From Sneathiella limimaris (GTDB taxonomy: Bacteria; Pseudomonadota; Alphaproteobacteria; Sneathiellales; Sneathiellaceae), in contig NZ_JABBYJ010000001.1 in NCBI RefSeq assembly GCF_012932565.1, positions 620,001-684,000 on the forward strand: a stretch of DNA of 64,000 bases, read 5' to 3'. Under the pieces are notes generated by a model. It was not told the DNA's origin and searched no databases. It worked only from the letters and a program-made list of their open reading frames with translations. Position numbers and translations under genes: made by a program. Positions 44,471 to 53,538 of this stretch are shown in pieces (the stretch's first letter is position 1; each line of letters opens with the position of its first letter).

Positions 44471-45159
44471 CCATGGATGCAAGAACAAAAATCCTTGGCC
44501 GGATCCGCGCCCAGAAAAACCGGGATAGCCTTTCAGCTGATGAAAAGAACCTTCTGGAAACCCGTATAAAAAGCCATCAGAAAAATCTGATCCCTAAACG
44601 TGGACAAATCCCGTTGGAAGATCAGATCTCCCTTTTTGTCGAGAAAATTGAAGGCTTACAGGCAACTGTCGATCGTGTGAAAGACCCCTCTGAAATTCCG
44701 GAAAAGATCCGTGATTACCTGAAAGGGCGAAACCTGCCAGGACGGATCAAGGTTACCCCATCCAAAGAAGTTTCAGGTCTGGACTGGTCTAAAACACCGA
44801 ACCTGGAGCTGATTGAAGGGGCTGGTGCTGAGGAGGATGAAGTTGGTCTCTCCCCAGCCTTTGCAGCGATCGCAGAAAGTGGAACCTTGATGATGGCATC
44901 AGGTCCGGATACACCCTCAACCGTGAATTTTCTGCCGGAAAACCATATTGTCGTCTTGGATATCTCCAGAATGCGGGGCTCTTACGAGGAGGCTTGGGAT
45001 CTACTTCGGGAGAAAACTGCGGACAAAGGAATGCCTCGCACTGTGAATTTTATTTCGGGTCCGTCACGAACTGCGGATATTGAGCAAACCTTGATTATGG
45101 GTGCTCATGGTCCAAAAAGTCTGCATGTGATATTGGTGGGTGATGGCGCGAAAGGGTAA
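44467..45159 (+). CDS. lutC: L-lactate utilisation protein LutC (DUF162)
   Basis: A 230-aa DUF162/LUD-domain protein, third subunit of the LutABC complex. The core motifs are FAAIAESGTLMMASG, LPENHIVVLDISRM and FISGPSRTADIEQTLIMGAHGPKSLHV in part. GTG or ATG choices at the N-terminus are similar; I keep the first start, which overlaps lutB. Its last 17-20 bases overlap the start of the Smr gene, so the downstream genes seem to be read through from the lut operon. Confidence 0.92.
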   Translation: MTMDARTKILGRIRAQKNRDSLSADEKNLLETRIKSHQKNLIPKRGQIPLEDQISLFVEKIEGLQATVDRVKDPSEIPEKIRDYLKGRNLPGRIKVTPSKEVSGLDWSKTPNLELIEGAGAEEDEVGLSPAFAAIAESGTLMMASGPDTPSTVNFLPENHIVVLDISRMRGSYEEAWDLLREKTADKGMPRTVNFISGPSRTADIEQTLIMGAHGPKSLHVILVGDGAKG

Positions 45160-45841
45160 AATATCTGGATCGGGATCAGGCAGCAGACGAGATAGAAGCA
45201 AGTCTTTGTCATCTGAAGACCAAAAACTTTGGCAGCATGTGACCGGTGAGATTCAACCTATTTCCAGCAATCGATATACCCCCTTTGAAGATGAGCTAAA
45301 ATCTACGACGGCAGTTCCAAAAAAAGTGGCAGGAGCCAAAAAAGCCGGTGAAAAAGAGGTTCAGAAGCTATTAAAAAAGCGATTGGGCTCTGGTGGAAAG
45401 GCCAGCACTGCCCTTTACAGAGGCCTTGAAGAGGCGCTTGAAGGTCATAGTGCACGCAAAACGGTAGATGGCATTGATCGCAACACCTCTGAGCGCCTTC
45501 GCCGTGGTAGGATGGAGATTGAAGGTCGGATTGATCTACATGGTCATACCCGAAAAGAGGCTCATAGCCGGCTGAAATTTTTCCTTCATAGCTCCCATCG
45601 GCAGGGTAAAAGATGTGTTTTGGTGATAACCGGAAAAGGGTCTTCTCTTCGCCAGACTGACGATGCGGATTATATGGGTGGAAATCGTAAAGGTGTGCTT
45701 CGACAGGAGTTTCCCAGATGGCTGAAAGAGCCGGATCTGGCCAGATATATTCTGGATGTTCGCCCAGCCCAACCCCGCCATGGTGGCGGTGGTGCTTTTT
45801 ATGTATTGTTAAGACGAAACAGGCAATCGGGGAGTAGTTAG
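45143..45841 (+). CDS. Smr/MutS2-domain protein
   Basis: A 232-aa stand-alone Smr protein. After a basic, Ser-rich N-terminus, the Smr domain (about 125-232) has RIDLHGHTRKEAHSRL and VLVITGKGSS, the LDLHGxT and HGxGxG-type motifs of a DNA- or RNA-acting nuclease fold. A role in nucleic-acid processing is known for the family; the substrate here is not. ATG 45143 is preferred over a GTG three bases before. It overlaps lutC by 17 bases. Confidence 0.9.
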   Translation: MARKGKISGSGSGSRRDRSKSLSSEDQKLWQHVTGEIQPISSNRYTPFEDELKSTTAVPKKVAGAKKAGEKEVQKLLKKRLGSGGKASTALYRGLEEALEGHSARKTVDGIDRNTSERLRRGRMEIEGRIDLHGHTRKEAHSRLKFFLHSSHRQGKRCVLVITGKGSSLRQTDDADYMGGNRKGVLRQEFPRWLKEPDLARYILDVRPAQPRHGGGGAFYVLLRRNRQSGSS

Positions 45842-45842
45842 G

Positions 45843-46211
45843 ATGACACCCTTCGGCGTTCGGGTCAGAGCCTTGCGCGAGGCACAGAATGTGTCCCTAA
45901 AAAAGATGGCAGAAGACTTACAGATCAGTTCTGCATATCTTTCAGCGCTGGAACATGGACATCGGGGACAGCCTTCCTGGTCTCTTGTTGAACAGATTTG
46001 TTCTTATTTCAATATTATTTGGGACGAGGCGGAAGATCTTCATCGGCTGGCAGCCCTGTCCCACCCTAAAGTAACCCTGGACACAAGTGGACTTTCCCCT
46101 ACCGCCACTGAGTACGCTAACCTGTTGGCCAGGGAAATCCGTAACCTTTCAGAGCCCCGACTTGGGGAAATGCTGGAATATTTGAAAAGTTCTACCCCTG
46201 TTCGATCATGA
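45843..46211 (+). CDS. XRE-family helix-turn-helix regulator
   Basis: A 122-aa regulator with a Cro/CI-type helix-turn-helix at residues about 7-55 (LREAQNVSLKKMAEDLQISS and AYLSALEHGHRG) and a short C-terminal helical domain. The targets are unknown. It starts one base after the Smr stop and overlaps mmcB by four bases, so it may control this operon or the DNA-repair response. Confidence 0.9.
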   Translation: MTPFGVRVRALREAQNVSLKKMAEDLQISSAYLSALEHGHRGQPSWSLVEQICSYFNIIWDEAEDLHRLAALSHPKVTLDTSGLSPTATEYANLLAREIRNLSEPRLGEMLEYLKSSTPVRS

Positions 46212-46648
46212 CAGTTGAGCGTTCAGATAAAGGTATCCGGCTCGCTCGAGGCGTACAAACCTTGTTTGAGGCCATGGGCTATGCCGTGATGACAGAGGTC
46301 AAACTTCGAATTCGCAGGCGCGTTGACGTCATGGGAATAAACGACAAAGGTCATATCCTGATTGCGGAAGTCAAAAGCGGCGCTGCCGATTTTCGCAGTG
46401 ATTCCAAATGGATGGAGTATTTGGACTTTTGCGATGGGTATTATTTCGCTGTGGATGAAACTTTCCCGACAGATCTACTTCCAGAAGATCAGGGTCTGAT
46501 AATTGCAGATGAATTTCACGGGGAAATCATTCGTCCCAGTCAGGATTTTAAGCTGAACGCTAGTCGCCGTCGGAATGTTACCTTGCGGTTTGCCCGGCAA
46601 GCAGCTTTACGCCTTTCTCAAAGTTCCAAGCCGGAACTGTTGTTCTAG
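46208..46648 (+). CDS. mmcB: MmcB-family DNA repair protein
   Basis: A 146-aa MmcB/DUF1052 protein. The nuclease-like core reads VKLRIRRRVDVMGINDKGHI and LIAEVKSGAADFRSDSKW, giving the D...ExK arrangement of PD-(D/E)XK enzymes. In Caulobacter mmcB is part of the damage-inducible mutagenesis regulon with imuAB-dnaE2; those are not in the window. No LexA box (GTTC-N7-GTTC) was noticed upstream, which is expected if it is read from the upstream operon. Confidence 0.88.
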   Translation: MTVERSDKGIRLARGVQTLFEAMGYAVMTEVKLRIRRRVDVMGINDKGHILIAEVKSGAADFRSDSKWMEYLDFCDGYYFAVDETFPTDLLPEDQGLIIADEFHGEIIRPSQDFKLNASRRRNVTLRFARQAALRLSQSSKPELLF

Positions 46649-47043
46649 TCTAGCTCTGGATGACCTGCGAACTGTTTCGCCCCATCTGAAATCTCATACC
46701 AGGATGGTTTCTCACGCACAAACTCATGAAACTGGACCGTTAATTCAATATCGCCATCAAGCAGATTAGCCGGAATTGGAAAACTGTCCTCCTCAGAACC
46801 AATCTCTCCAAGAGACGATCCACAAGTTTTGCAAAAGGATCTTGTGTATTTATATCCTTCTTCCGGCACGTATTGGGAAATATTATCTTTTCCCTGAAGC
46901 AGTTTGAAGTCTTTACGCTTAACAAAAGCGATAGTACTAGCGCCAACTTTTCGGCAGCGACTGCAATGACATGTACCGACAAGTGAGGGTGGTTCGCTTA
47001 GTTCAAACTTCACAGCGCCACAACAACAGCTTCCTGAAACCAT
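46645..47043 (-). CDS. GFA-family protein (glutathione-dependent formaldehyde-activating fold)
   Basis: A 132-aa zinc protein. The cysteine set is CCCGAVKFEL near the start, CHCSRCRKVGAS, and SFCKTCGSSLG, the two zinc sites of the GFA/CENP-V fold. Most members have no proven substrate, and the original formaldehyde role is in doubt for many. It converges on mmcB with a four-base overlap. Confidence 0.92.
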   Translation of the reverse strand: MVSGSCCCGAVKFELSEPPSLVGTCHCSRCRKVGASTIAFVKRKDFKLLQGKDNISQYVPEEGYKYTRSFCKTCGSSLGEIGSEEDSFPIPANLLDGDIELTVQFHEFVREKPSWYEISDGAKQFAGHPELD

Positions 47044-47137
47044 TTTGTTCTCCTTATGTTCTTATTTGAGAATAGGAGTAAGAGTGTTGAGTAGTCAACA
47101 GGAGATTGAAGCTTAGGTAGATTGGCAGTCGTTTTCG

Positions 47138-47980
47138 TTACTTGTTGAGCTGCCAGCCATAGCTGTGATCAGAAATGGTGTTCCGGCTGGATAATTGAGT
47201 TTTTAGAGGCTCTTTTGCGTATTTTATCATGTGGTTAAGGATCGACTGATCTGAGTTGCCAAAGTCTTCGCTGAACCAAGAATAGATGCTGGAGACAATT
47301 ACGTCCCCATCAACAATACGAACAGCACGGGGGTGATTGATGAAATCTGATGCTGCTTGGTCTAAGGTTTCATCCAATTTTTTTGGATCAATAGCGGTCG
47401 CGGGTAAGTTCGGACACCCGAGAGAGGCACAGTTGACAACATAATGAATTCGGGGGTCCTTCCAGATAGGCCTAAGGATACCGTGCTCAATATCATCCAG
47501 TGATAAGTCGAACCCTTCAATTGTGATCAGTTTGGCGCCCCATGGACCCGTGGAGAGAAAGCCGGGAGAGATATTAATCTCCCGGATTGTGTTCACTGGA
47601 AAGTAGTCCAGTACGACCTTAAGGGTGAGGCTGTTATAGAGGTTGACCCAAAATGCAAATTGCTGGTCTCGATCCAGTTTTGAGACTTTAACTTGCTGCA
47701 AGCTTTCGAGGTAATTGGCTAAGTTTTGTTTGTCGTCTTCAGTAACTTGATCATAGGCAAACCGGGCAACCCCATCTTTCCCCATAGTTCTATATGTTCT
47801 GAGGAGTTTTGTGAGCCCTGAATGGTCAATATGAATGTTATTACTTATGTTATTACTAATCCAATGAGCATTATGAAGTTTGGCTTCCGGTGCAGCTTTA
47901 GCCAATAGGGGAAATAACCCTAATAGGATGATAAATAGTAGAAATTTTAAAAGTTGCGTCACGGTGCCAAAACTTCTCAA
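47138..47980 (-). CDS. DUF547-family exported protein
   Basis: A 280-aa protein with a signal peptide (LKFLLFIILLGLFPLLAKA, cleavage near AKA-AP) and a DUF547 domain: FAFWVNLYNSLTLKVVLDYF, GFDLSLDDIEHGILRP and HYVVNCASLGCPNLP. The last motif holds conserved His and Cys residues suggestive of a transglutaminase- or peptidase-like fold, but family function is not established. It stands alone, 76 bases downstream of hldD and in the same orientation. Confidence 0.88.
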   Translation of the reverse strand: MRSFGTVTQLLKFLLFIILLGLFPLLAKAAPEAKLHNAHWISNNISNNIHIDHSGLTKLLRTYRTMGKDGVARFAYDQVTEDDKQNLANYLESLQQVKVSKLDRDQQFAFWVNLYNSLTLKVVLDYFPVNTIREINISPGFLSTGPWGAKLITIEGFDLSLDDIEHGILRPIWKDPRIHYVVNCASLGCPNLPATAIDPKKLDETLDQAASDFINHPRAVRIVDGDVIVSSIYSWFSEDFGNSDQSILNHMIKYAKEPLKTQLSSRNTISDHSYGWQLNK

Positions 47981-48056
47981 TAAGATACCTGCTTCTATAG
48001 ACTTATAAATCTATTGGCGGATTAGAAGTGACGTTTGTTCACAATTTCAGGAGCGG

Positions 48057-49055
48057 TTAGAGATAGGGGTCTTCCTTGGCCAGATAGCTTTGGACATAGT
48101 CAGCGATCCCATCTTCGAGTGAATAAAAATTGCCGCCATAACCGGCAGCCCGGAGTTTTTGCATGTTGGCTTCAGTGAAATACTGATATTTGTCCCGAAT
48201 GCTAACAGGCGTGTCGATATACTGGATATTTGGATCTTTTCCTGCGGCCTTATAGGTTGCAAGGGCAAGATCTTTGAAGCTTCTTGCGCTTCCTGTTCCC
48301 AAGTTGAAAAGACCACTAACCGAAGGTGTTTCCAAAAGCCATAGGATGACTTTTACGCAGTCTTTTACATAGACAAAATCTCGAAGTTGCCCCCCATCTT
48401 CATAATCCGGATGATGGGATTTAAAGAGAGTTACAGGCTCTCCTTTCGCAACTTTGGGATAGGCTTGGGCAATTACACTTTTCATATTGCCCTTGTGGTA
48501 TTCGTTGGGGCCATAAACATTGAAGAACTTCAAGCCCGCCCACTGTGGTGGTGTCGGTCCAGATTTAGCCTCTACCTGTGCCACAAACTTGTCGAAGGCA
48601 TGTTTGCTATAGCCATAGAGGTTCAAAGGCTGCAGATTAGCTAGTGCATCGCTTGACTGATCATCATCAAATCCACAATTGCCATCCCCATAAGTGGCGG
48701 CGGAAGACGCATATATAAAGCTGATCTTATGGGCCGTGCACCAATCCCATAATAGCCGAGTTGGCCGAAAATTCCGTTTCAGGATTAAATCCCCGTCTGT
48801 TTCCGTTGTGGCGGAAATAGCCCCCATATGGATGACGGCATCAAGCTTGTCTGATTTTTTAAGCCAAGCTTCCAGATCGTCAGGATCGACAAAATCGGTT
48901 ACCACATGCTTGGCCAGATTTTTCCATTTATCCTCAGTTTCCAGCCAATCACAGACGATAACCTCATCCCCTCTATCGGAAAGGGCTGCAACTATATTGG
49001 AGCCTATAAAGCCTGCTCCGCCGGTTACCAGAATACGCCGTGAAGAACTAGTCAT
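48057..49055 (-). CDS. hldD: ADP-L-glycero-D-manno-heptose 6-epimerase
   Basis: HldD (RfaD, 332 aa) epimerises ADP-D-glycero-D-manno-heptose to the L,D form used for the LPS inner core. The NADP-binding loop TGGAGFIGSNIVAA, active-site YGYSKHAFDK and GLKFFNVYGPNEYHKG are the SDR-family signatures. It overlaps hldE by eight bases. Together with hldE and gmhA upstream the window encodes most of the ADP-heptose pathway; the GmhB phosphatase is not seen. Confidence 0.94.
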   Translation of the reverse strand: MTSSSRRILVTGGAGFIGSNIVAALSDRGDEVIVCDWLETEDKWKNLAKHVVTDFVDPDDLEAWLKKSDKLDAVIHMGAISATTETDGDLILKRNFRPTRLLWDWCTAHKISFIYASSAATYGDGNCGFDDDQSSDALANLQPLNLYGYSKHAFDKFVAQVEAKSGPTPPQWAGLKFFNVYGPNEYHKGNMKSVIAQAYPKVAKGEPVTLFKSHHPDYEDGGQLRDFVYVKDCVKVILWLLETPSVSGLFNLGTGSARSFKDLALATYKAAGKDPNIQYIDTPVSIRDKYQYFTEANMQKLRAAGYGGNFYSLEDGIADYVQSYLAKEDPYL

Positions 49056-50526
49056 GGGTTGTTTTGTCCATATCCAGAAGTTTTTGTATGGTGCGGGTCG
49101 TGCTGTAACCTTCTTTCAGTTCAGCAAGGAAAACTCTGCCTCCGTAAGCCTGTACAATATCTGCACCAACTACGGTTTCAATTGTATAGTCAGCCCCTTT
49201 TACCAAAACATCCGGTTCCAGGTTTTGAATAAGGTTGATGGGTGTATCTTCTGCAAATGGTACCACAAGCGATACATCTTCAAGGCTGGCCAGAACAATA
49301 GCTCTTGAGGTTTCGTTGGTGACAGGTCGGTCAGGACCTTTTAAGCGCTTGATACTCTCATCTGTATTCAAGCCAACGATTAACCGATCACATTCCGCTC
49401 TGGCTTGCCGGATTAGGGAGATGTGTCCAGGGTGAACCAGATCGAAACAGCCGTTGGTAAAACCTACTTTAAGGCCCCTAGCACGCCAACCATCAACAAT
49501 TGATCTTGCCTCGCCGAGTGAAGTGATTTTTGTATCTGCGCTCTGGATTTCAACATTATGGAGGGCTGCGATCATTTCATCCTTTTTAACCGCAGCAGTT
49601 CCTGTTTTAGCAACAACGATGCTGCCAGCTAGATTGGCAAGGAAGGTTGCGTCTTTGGCTTCGCCCCCTGCTCCAATAGCCAAGGAAAGACAGGCAATGA
49701 CACTGTCTCCTGCTCCTGAAACGTCAAAGACCTCTCTGGCTTGTGCCGGTACATGATGAAATTCAGTTCGGGTTGCCAAACTCATTCCGGCTTCGGAACG
49801 GGTTATGAGCAGTCCGTCAATCTGGGTGTCTTTAAAAATCTTAAGGGCAGCTTCTTCTACTTCGCGATCTGTCTCGCATGGGGACCCTGCAGCCGCGCTC
49901 ATTTCCTTGCGGTTAGGGGTTAGTAGGGTTACCCCTTCATACCGGGAGAAATCCGTAGATTTTGGATCTGCGATTACAGGAATATTTGCTGCACGTGCAA
50001 GGTCTATAACGGTTTTCAATACTTCGTCGTTAAGAACACCTTTCGCATAATCTGAAAGAATAACAACATTTGCTTCATGCAGAGCGTTTTTGAAATTCTT
50101 TATTAATTTGGCAGCTGTGTCTGAAGCCACATCATGATTTACCTCAGCATCAGCCCGAAGAAGCTGCTGACTGTCTGCAATAAAGCGGGTCTTTACTGTG
50201 GTTGGCCGCCGACCTGAATTGACAAGCGCTGAAGTCAGGTTTGGTTCAGCAGCTAGTAGCTTCTCGACCTCACCACCTTCGCTATCCTCCCCGATGAGTG
50301 CAACGAGGGTCGCCTTTCCACCGAGGGAGAGAATGTTTCTAACCACGTTTCCAGCACCTCCAAGCATGGCTTGCTGGTGGGAGATGCTGATCACTGGAAT
50401 GGGGGCTTCCGGCGAAATTCGTGAGGCGGAGCCGTAAACAAACCGATCCAGCATGACATCACCGATACACAGAACATGAATGTCAGAAAACCTGTCCAGT
50501 AAGGCGTTAAGTGAATTCGGGTTCAT
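49048..50526 (-). CDS. hldE: Bifunctional heptose 7-phosphate kinase/heptose 1-phosphate adenylyltransferase
   Basis: HldE (RfaE, 492 aa). The N-terminal ribokinase-like domain (about 1-330) has GGAGNVVRNILSLGG and DVSGAGDSVIACL with the catalytic Asp; the C-terminal nucleotidyltransferase domain (about 350-492) has FTNGCFDLVHPGHISLI with the HxGH motif. Both catalytic domains are complete. ATG 50526 (MNPNSLNALLDRF) is used; the frame extends 48 bases upstream into the gap to gmhA. Confidence 0.95.
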   Translation of the reverse strand: MNPNSLNALLDRFSDIHVLCIGDVMLDRFVYGSASRISPEAPIPVISISHQQAMLGGAGNVVRNILSLGGKATLVALIGEDSEGGEVEKLLAAEPNLTSALVNSGRRPTTVKTRFIADSQQLLRADAEVNHDVASDTAAKLIKNFKNALHEANVVILSDYAKGVLNDEVLKTVIDLARAANIPVIADPKSTDFSRYEGVTLLTPNRKEMSAAAGSPCETDREVEEAALKIFKDTQIDGLLITRSEAGMSLATRTEFHHVPAQAREVFDVSGAGDSVIACLSLAIGAGGEAKDATFLANLAGSIVVAKTGTAAVKKDEMIAALHNVEIQSADTKITSLGEARSIVDGWRARGLKVGFTNGCFDLVHPGHISLIRQARAECDRLIVGLNTDESIKRLKGPDRPVTNETSRAIVLASLEDVSLVVPFAEDTPINLIQNLEPDVLVKGADYTIETVVGADIVQAYGGRVFLAELKEGYSTTRTIQKLLDMDKTTHD

Positions 50527-50537
50527 TAAATAGCCTT

Positions 50538-51116
50538 TTATACCAGCTTGAGGCGTTGCTCTAACGCACCGCAAAGCATGTGTCCTAAAGTGATATGCAT
50601 TTCCTGAATGCGGCGGGTTGAGTTTGCGGGCACGATCAACACCGGATCAGCCAGATCTTTCATAACACCGCCGTCTCTTCCGGTTAGAGCGGTTGCAATA
50701 AGACCTTTTGATTTGGCCATTTCCAGGGCCTTCACGACATTGGGGCTTGTTCCGGAAGTACTGATCCCCACCACCACATCACCAGGCTTGCCAAGCGCTT
50801 CAACTTGCCGGGCAAAGACATCATCATATCCAAAGTCGTTAGCACCTGCTGTTAAGGCGGACGTATCTGTATTAAGGGCAATAGCAGCTATCGGGGCGCG
50901 ATCATCGATAAAGCGGACAACCAATTCCGCCGCAAGATGCTGTGCATCCGCAGCACTACCACCATTGCCAAAAAAGAGGATTTTACCCCCATTTGTGACA
51001 CAGTCAGACCACACATCCAGCATTTTCAAAAACGGGGTTAGCAGGGTCTCTCGGGTTGCCGCTAACACTTCAGCATGATCTTGCAATTCAGTGTCAAAAT
51101 AGGTTTTTGGATCCAA
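50538..51116 (-). CDS. gmhA: Sedoheptulose 7-phosphate isomerase
   Basis: GmhA (192 aa) makes D-glycero-D-manno-heptose 7-phosphate, the first step to ADP-heptose. It is one SIS domain with FGNGGSAADAQHLAAELVVR and ISTSGTSPNVVKAL; HxxE-type metal ligands (MHITLGHMLCG) follow. It heads the gmhA-hldE-hldD set, 11 bases before hldE. Confidence 0.95.
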   Translation of the reverse strand: MDPKTYFDTELQDHAEVLAATRETLLTPFLKMLDVWSDCVTNGGKILFFGNGGSAADAQHLAAELVVRFIDDRAPIAAIALNTDTSALTAGANDFGYDDVFARQVEALGKPGDVVVGISTSGTSPNVVKALEMAKSKGLIATALTGRDGGVMKDLADPVLIVPANSTRRIQEMHITLGHMLCGALEQRLKLV

Positions 51117-51208
51117 AACAGGAGTTTCCTTGTTCGAAAGGACGGTTTGACAGGTATTACCGGAATAAGAGGCCTTCTGTAAACCAACTGTTGTCGATTG
51201 AGACCTTG

Positions 51209-52450
51209 TTATTCGACAAGAATACCTTCTTTGGGTGGAAGGATACCGTTTGCGACATCCTGGATCAAGCGCACTTGCCGAGGCAGCAGGTCTTTCAGTG
51301 CATAGTTTTGAACGACCGTTTCTCGAGCTGCTTTTCGAATGCCTTCAAGCTCTTTTTGATGATCAAGCGCATAGGAAATTCGGTCTGCCAGCGCATCTAC
51401 ATCAAAAAAGTCAGTAAGATAGCCGTTTTGGCCATCTTTTATTACTTCTCGAACTGGTGCTGTATCAGAAGCCACAACCAACGCTCCGCAGGAAAGGGAC
51501 TCAATTAGTGACCAGGAAAGGACAAAGGGGACAGTTAGATAGGCTTGAACCGTTGAGGCTTGAAGAACTTTTACATAATCCTTGTAGGGCAGAAGACCTG
51601 TGAAATGCAGACGGCTTTCATCAAAATCGAGTTCTTCAAGCATTCTTTTTTTGTAGCTCTCCCCTTCTGGGAGTTTTTTGCCATAAGCAACCCGATCTTC
51701 ACCGACAACGACAACCTGAAGGTTTGGGCGCTCTTTCATAAGGCGTGCAGCTGCCCGCATAAATTCTGGAAACCCTCGATAGGGCTCCATACCCCGCGTG
51801 GCGTATGTCAGGATTTCGTCAGCCTCTGACAGGTTAAGTTTTTCCAGTTTTAACCTGGCGTTAGGATCGGGCTTAAAATAGTCCGTATCAACGCCATCAT
51901 GCAGAACGGACATTTTTGATTTAAAGACATCCGGAAACTGGGACTGTTGGAACCGTGTTGGGACCTGCCCCCAGTCACAATGGGCAAGATCCATTAAGAC
52001 AGGCAGGTTTTTGGTGCGGATCCGAGATTGATCATCGAAACTGATTTTCGCTTCTTTCAAGAAATCTGCATCGCTTCCCAAGGCGTGATAATACCATTCG
52101 AAATAGCTCAATAGGCGACAATTGGGAAAAACGTCTTTTATATATAAAGAAGGTCCCCATCCAGAATGGGCACAAACAATATCAGGAATAAACCCTTTCT
52201 GCTTCAACTCTAATGCGGCGCGAAACAGAGACTGACCGTTAATGACGGCAGTTTCTGTTGATCTTAAATAGTGGTGGGTTTCTTTTCGGGTTTGCCGATG
52301 GGGCTTGTAGACTAGATTGGCAACTCCTGGAATGCGCTCGACAGCCCTGTGGGATGCGAAAACAACCTGATTGGACTTATCGCGTGCAAGTGCACGAGCG
52401 ACATGTCGATATTGTGCTGGAAAATTATTATGTAAAAACAGGACTTTCAT
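51209..52450 (-). CDS. Family 4-like glycosyltransferase
   Basis: A 413-aa GT-B glycosyltransferase. It begins MKVLFLHNNFPAQYRHVARA, has ILTYATRGMEPYRGFPEFMRAA at the start of the C-terminal domain, and the donor-site LSWSLIESLSCGALVVASDTAPVREVI in part with the E...E-like motif. Sugar donor and acceptor are unknown; beside the heptose genes, an LPS or capsule role is likely. ATG 52450 with a GAGGGG site is preferred over a GTG six bases earlier. Confidence 0.9.
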   Translation of the reverse strand: MKVLFLHNNFPAQYRHVARALARDKSNQVVFASHRAVERIPGVANLVYKPHRQTRKETHHYLRSTETAVINGQSLFRAALELKQKGFIPDIVCAHSGWGPSLYIKDVFPNCRLLSYFEWYYHALGSDADFLKEAKISFDDQSRIRTKNLPVLMDLAHCDWGQVPTRFQQSQFPDVFKSKMSVLHDGVDTDYFKPDPNARLKLEKLNLSEADEILTYATRGMEPYRGFPEFMRAAARLMKERPNLQVVVVGEDRVAYGKKLPEGESYKKRMLEELDFDESRLHFTGLLPYKDYVKVLQASTVQAYLTVPFVLSWSLIESLSCGALVVASDTAPVREVIKDGQNGYLTDFFDVDALADRISYALDHQKELEGIRKAARETVVQNYALKDLLPRQVRLIQDVANGILPPKEGILVE

Positions 52451-52456
52451 GCCCAC

Positions 52457-52853
52457 CCCTCATACAGCCCCAGTTTGCTATGAAATCTTTATAAGTCCAA
52501 CTCTTTAAAACAGTTTTAAGATTTAAGTGTTTATAATTTTAGTCAAATTTTCGCAAAAACTGATTCGCAATTTCTCATTTTTTTCTCATACCTCAAATGA
52601 GGTATATTTGAATCCCTTCATAGCCGTATTTAACTCTATTAATAAGTCAGTTTTTGCAGATATTTTACAGCTATTTTCAATATTATCCTTAAAAATCAAT
52701 ATTTTACGTGAATAAATAAACTTTGCCGAAAATTGAACCAAAATTTTTGGCTTGCGACTAAAGACGGGAGAGAGATACTTGCCTCAAATGTTAAGTCGCG
52801 TATCAACAAGTCTCTCCAGAAAGTCTCCTTTGGAAGGACGGGATGGTTAAAAA
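52457..52853. other. AT-rich intergenic region between glycosyltransferase and VPLPA-CTERM gene
   Basis: About 400 bases without a supportable gene, lying between divergent genes. It contains one striking 18-base perfect palindrome (listed separately) and is otherwise very AT-rich. It is likely a two-way promoter region. Confidence 0.6.
52588..52605. promoter_or_regulatory. Perfect 8-2-8 palindrome, candidate operator
   Basis: ATACCTCAAATGAGGTAT: two 8-base arms around AA. It lies about 138 bases from the glycosyltransferase start and 249 from the VPLPA gene start. No T-run makes it a terminator, so a dimeric regulator site is the simplest reading. Confidence 0.5.
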
Positions 52854-53453
52854 ATGATGAATAGCGTATTTAAAGTAATTATCGGTATTTTCCTACTGAC
52901 AGTCTTGAGTGCTCAATCGACCCGAGCTGCTACATTCAGCTTGGATTTCAATGAGCCAACAACAATTACGCCGATGATTTCCTACACATCGGCGTCTGGT
53001 ACAGTTCAAGAAAATCTTGTTGGATCTGACCTTGTGGATTCTTTCTACAAGTCACCATGGGATAATACATCTACTCCAGACGAAGAATTTACAGCTGTTC
53101 GTCGTAACTCAACAGCGGTTTACGAGTTCTCCGAAACCTACACGAACGTAAGCTTCCTGTGGGGATCTGTTGATGCGAACCAAATGATTGGCTTCTTCCT
53201 GGGTGATACTGCAGTTGATTTCCTGAACAGTAATGATGTTTTGGATGCTGGCGCCACAGAAGGCGATGGCTTTGTGCAGATTGCTATCCTGGCGGCTGCC
53301 TTCGATACAATTAAGTTCATGTCACCGAACAATTCATTTGAAATTGCCAACCTCAGCGTATCGGCTGTACCGCTTCCTGCTGCTCTTCCACTTTACGCAG
53401 CTGGCATCCTGGTACTTGGCTGGGTTGGGCGTATGCGTCGCGTAAAAAGGTAA
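52854..53453 (+). CDS. VPLPA-CTERM secreted protein (copy 1)
   Basis: A 199-aa protein with an N-terminal signal peptide (VFKVIIGIFLLTVLSAQSTRA) and a C-terminal sorting signal: VPLPAALPLYAAGILVLGWV then RMRRVKR. This is the VPLPA-CTERM pattern, recognised by an XrtD-type exosortase that removes or transfers the tail. The middle is a small beta-rich domain; FLWGSVDANQMIGFF and NSFEIANLSVSAV are shared with copy 2. Function is unknown; a surface or exopolysaccharide-associated role is typical of the class. No exosortase is in the window. Confidence 0.88.
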   Translation: MMNSVFKVIIGIFLLTVLSAQSTRAATFSLDFNEPTTITPMISYTSASGTVQENLVGSDLVDSFYKSPWDNTSTPDEEFTAVRRNSTAVYEFSETYTNVSFLWGSVDANQMIGFFLGDTAVDFLNSNDVLDAGATEGDGFVQIAILAAAFDTIKFMSPNNSFEIANLSVSAVPLPAALPLYAAGILVLGWVGRMRRVKR

Positions 53454-53538
53454 GATTTTTTACCTGCGTAACAGAGTAGCGTAAATTGTAGAAAGTAGCG
53501 TAAGTCGTAAAATCTGTTTACCAGCTATTTCGATTATA

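Noticed and set aside
53467-53510. Three GCGTAA copies after VPLPA copy 1 as a CRISPR-like or iteron array
   Set aside because: Unit is too short, spacing irregular, and no cas or rep gene is near.
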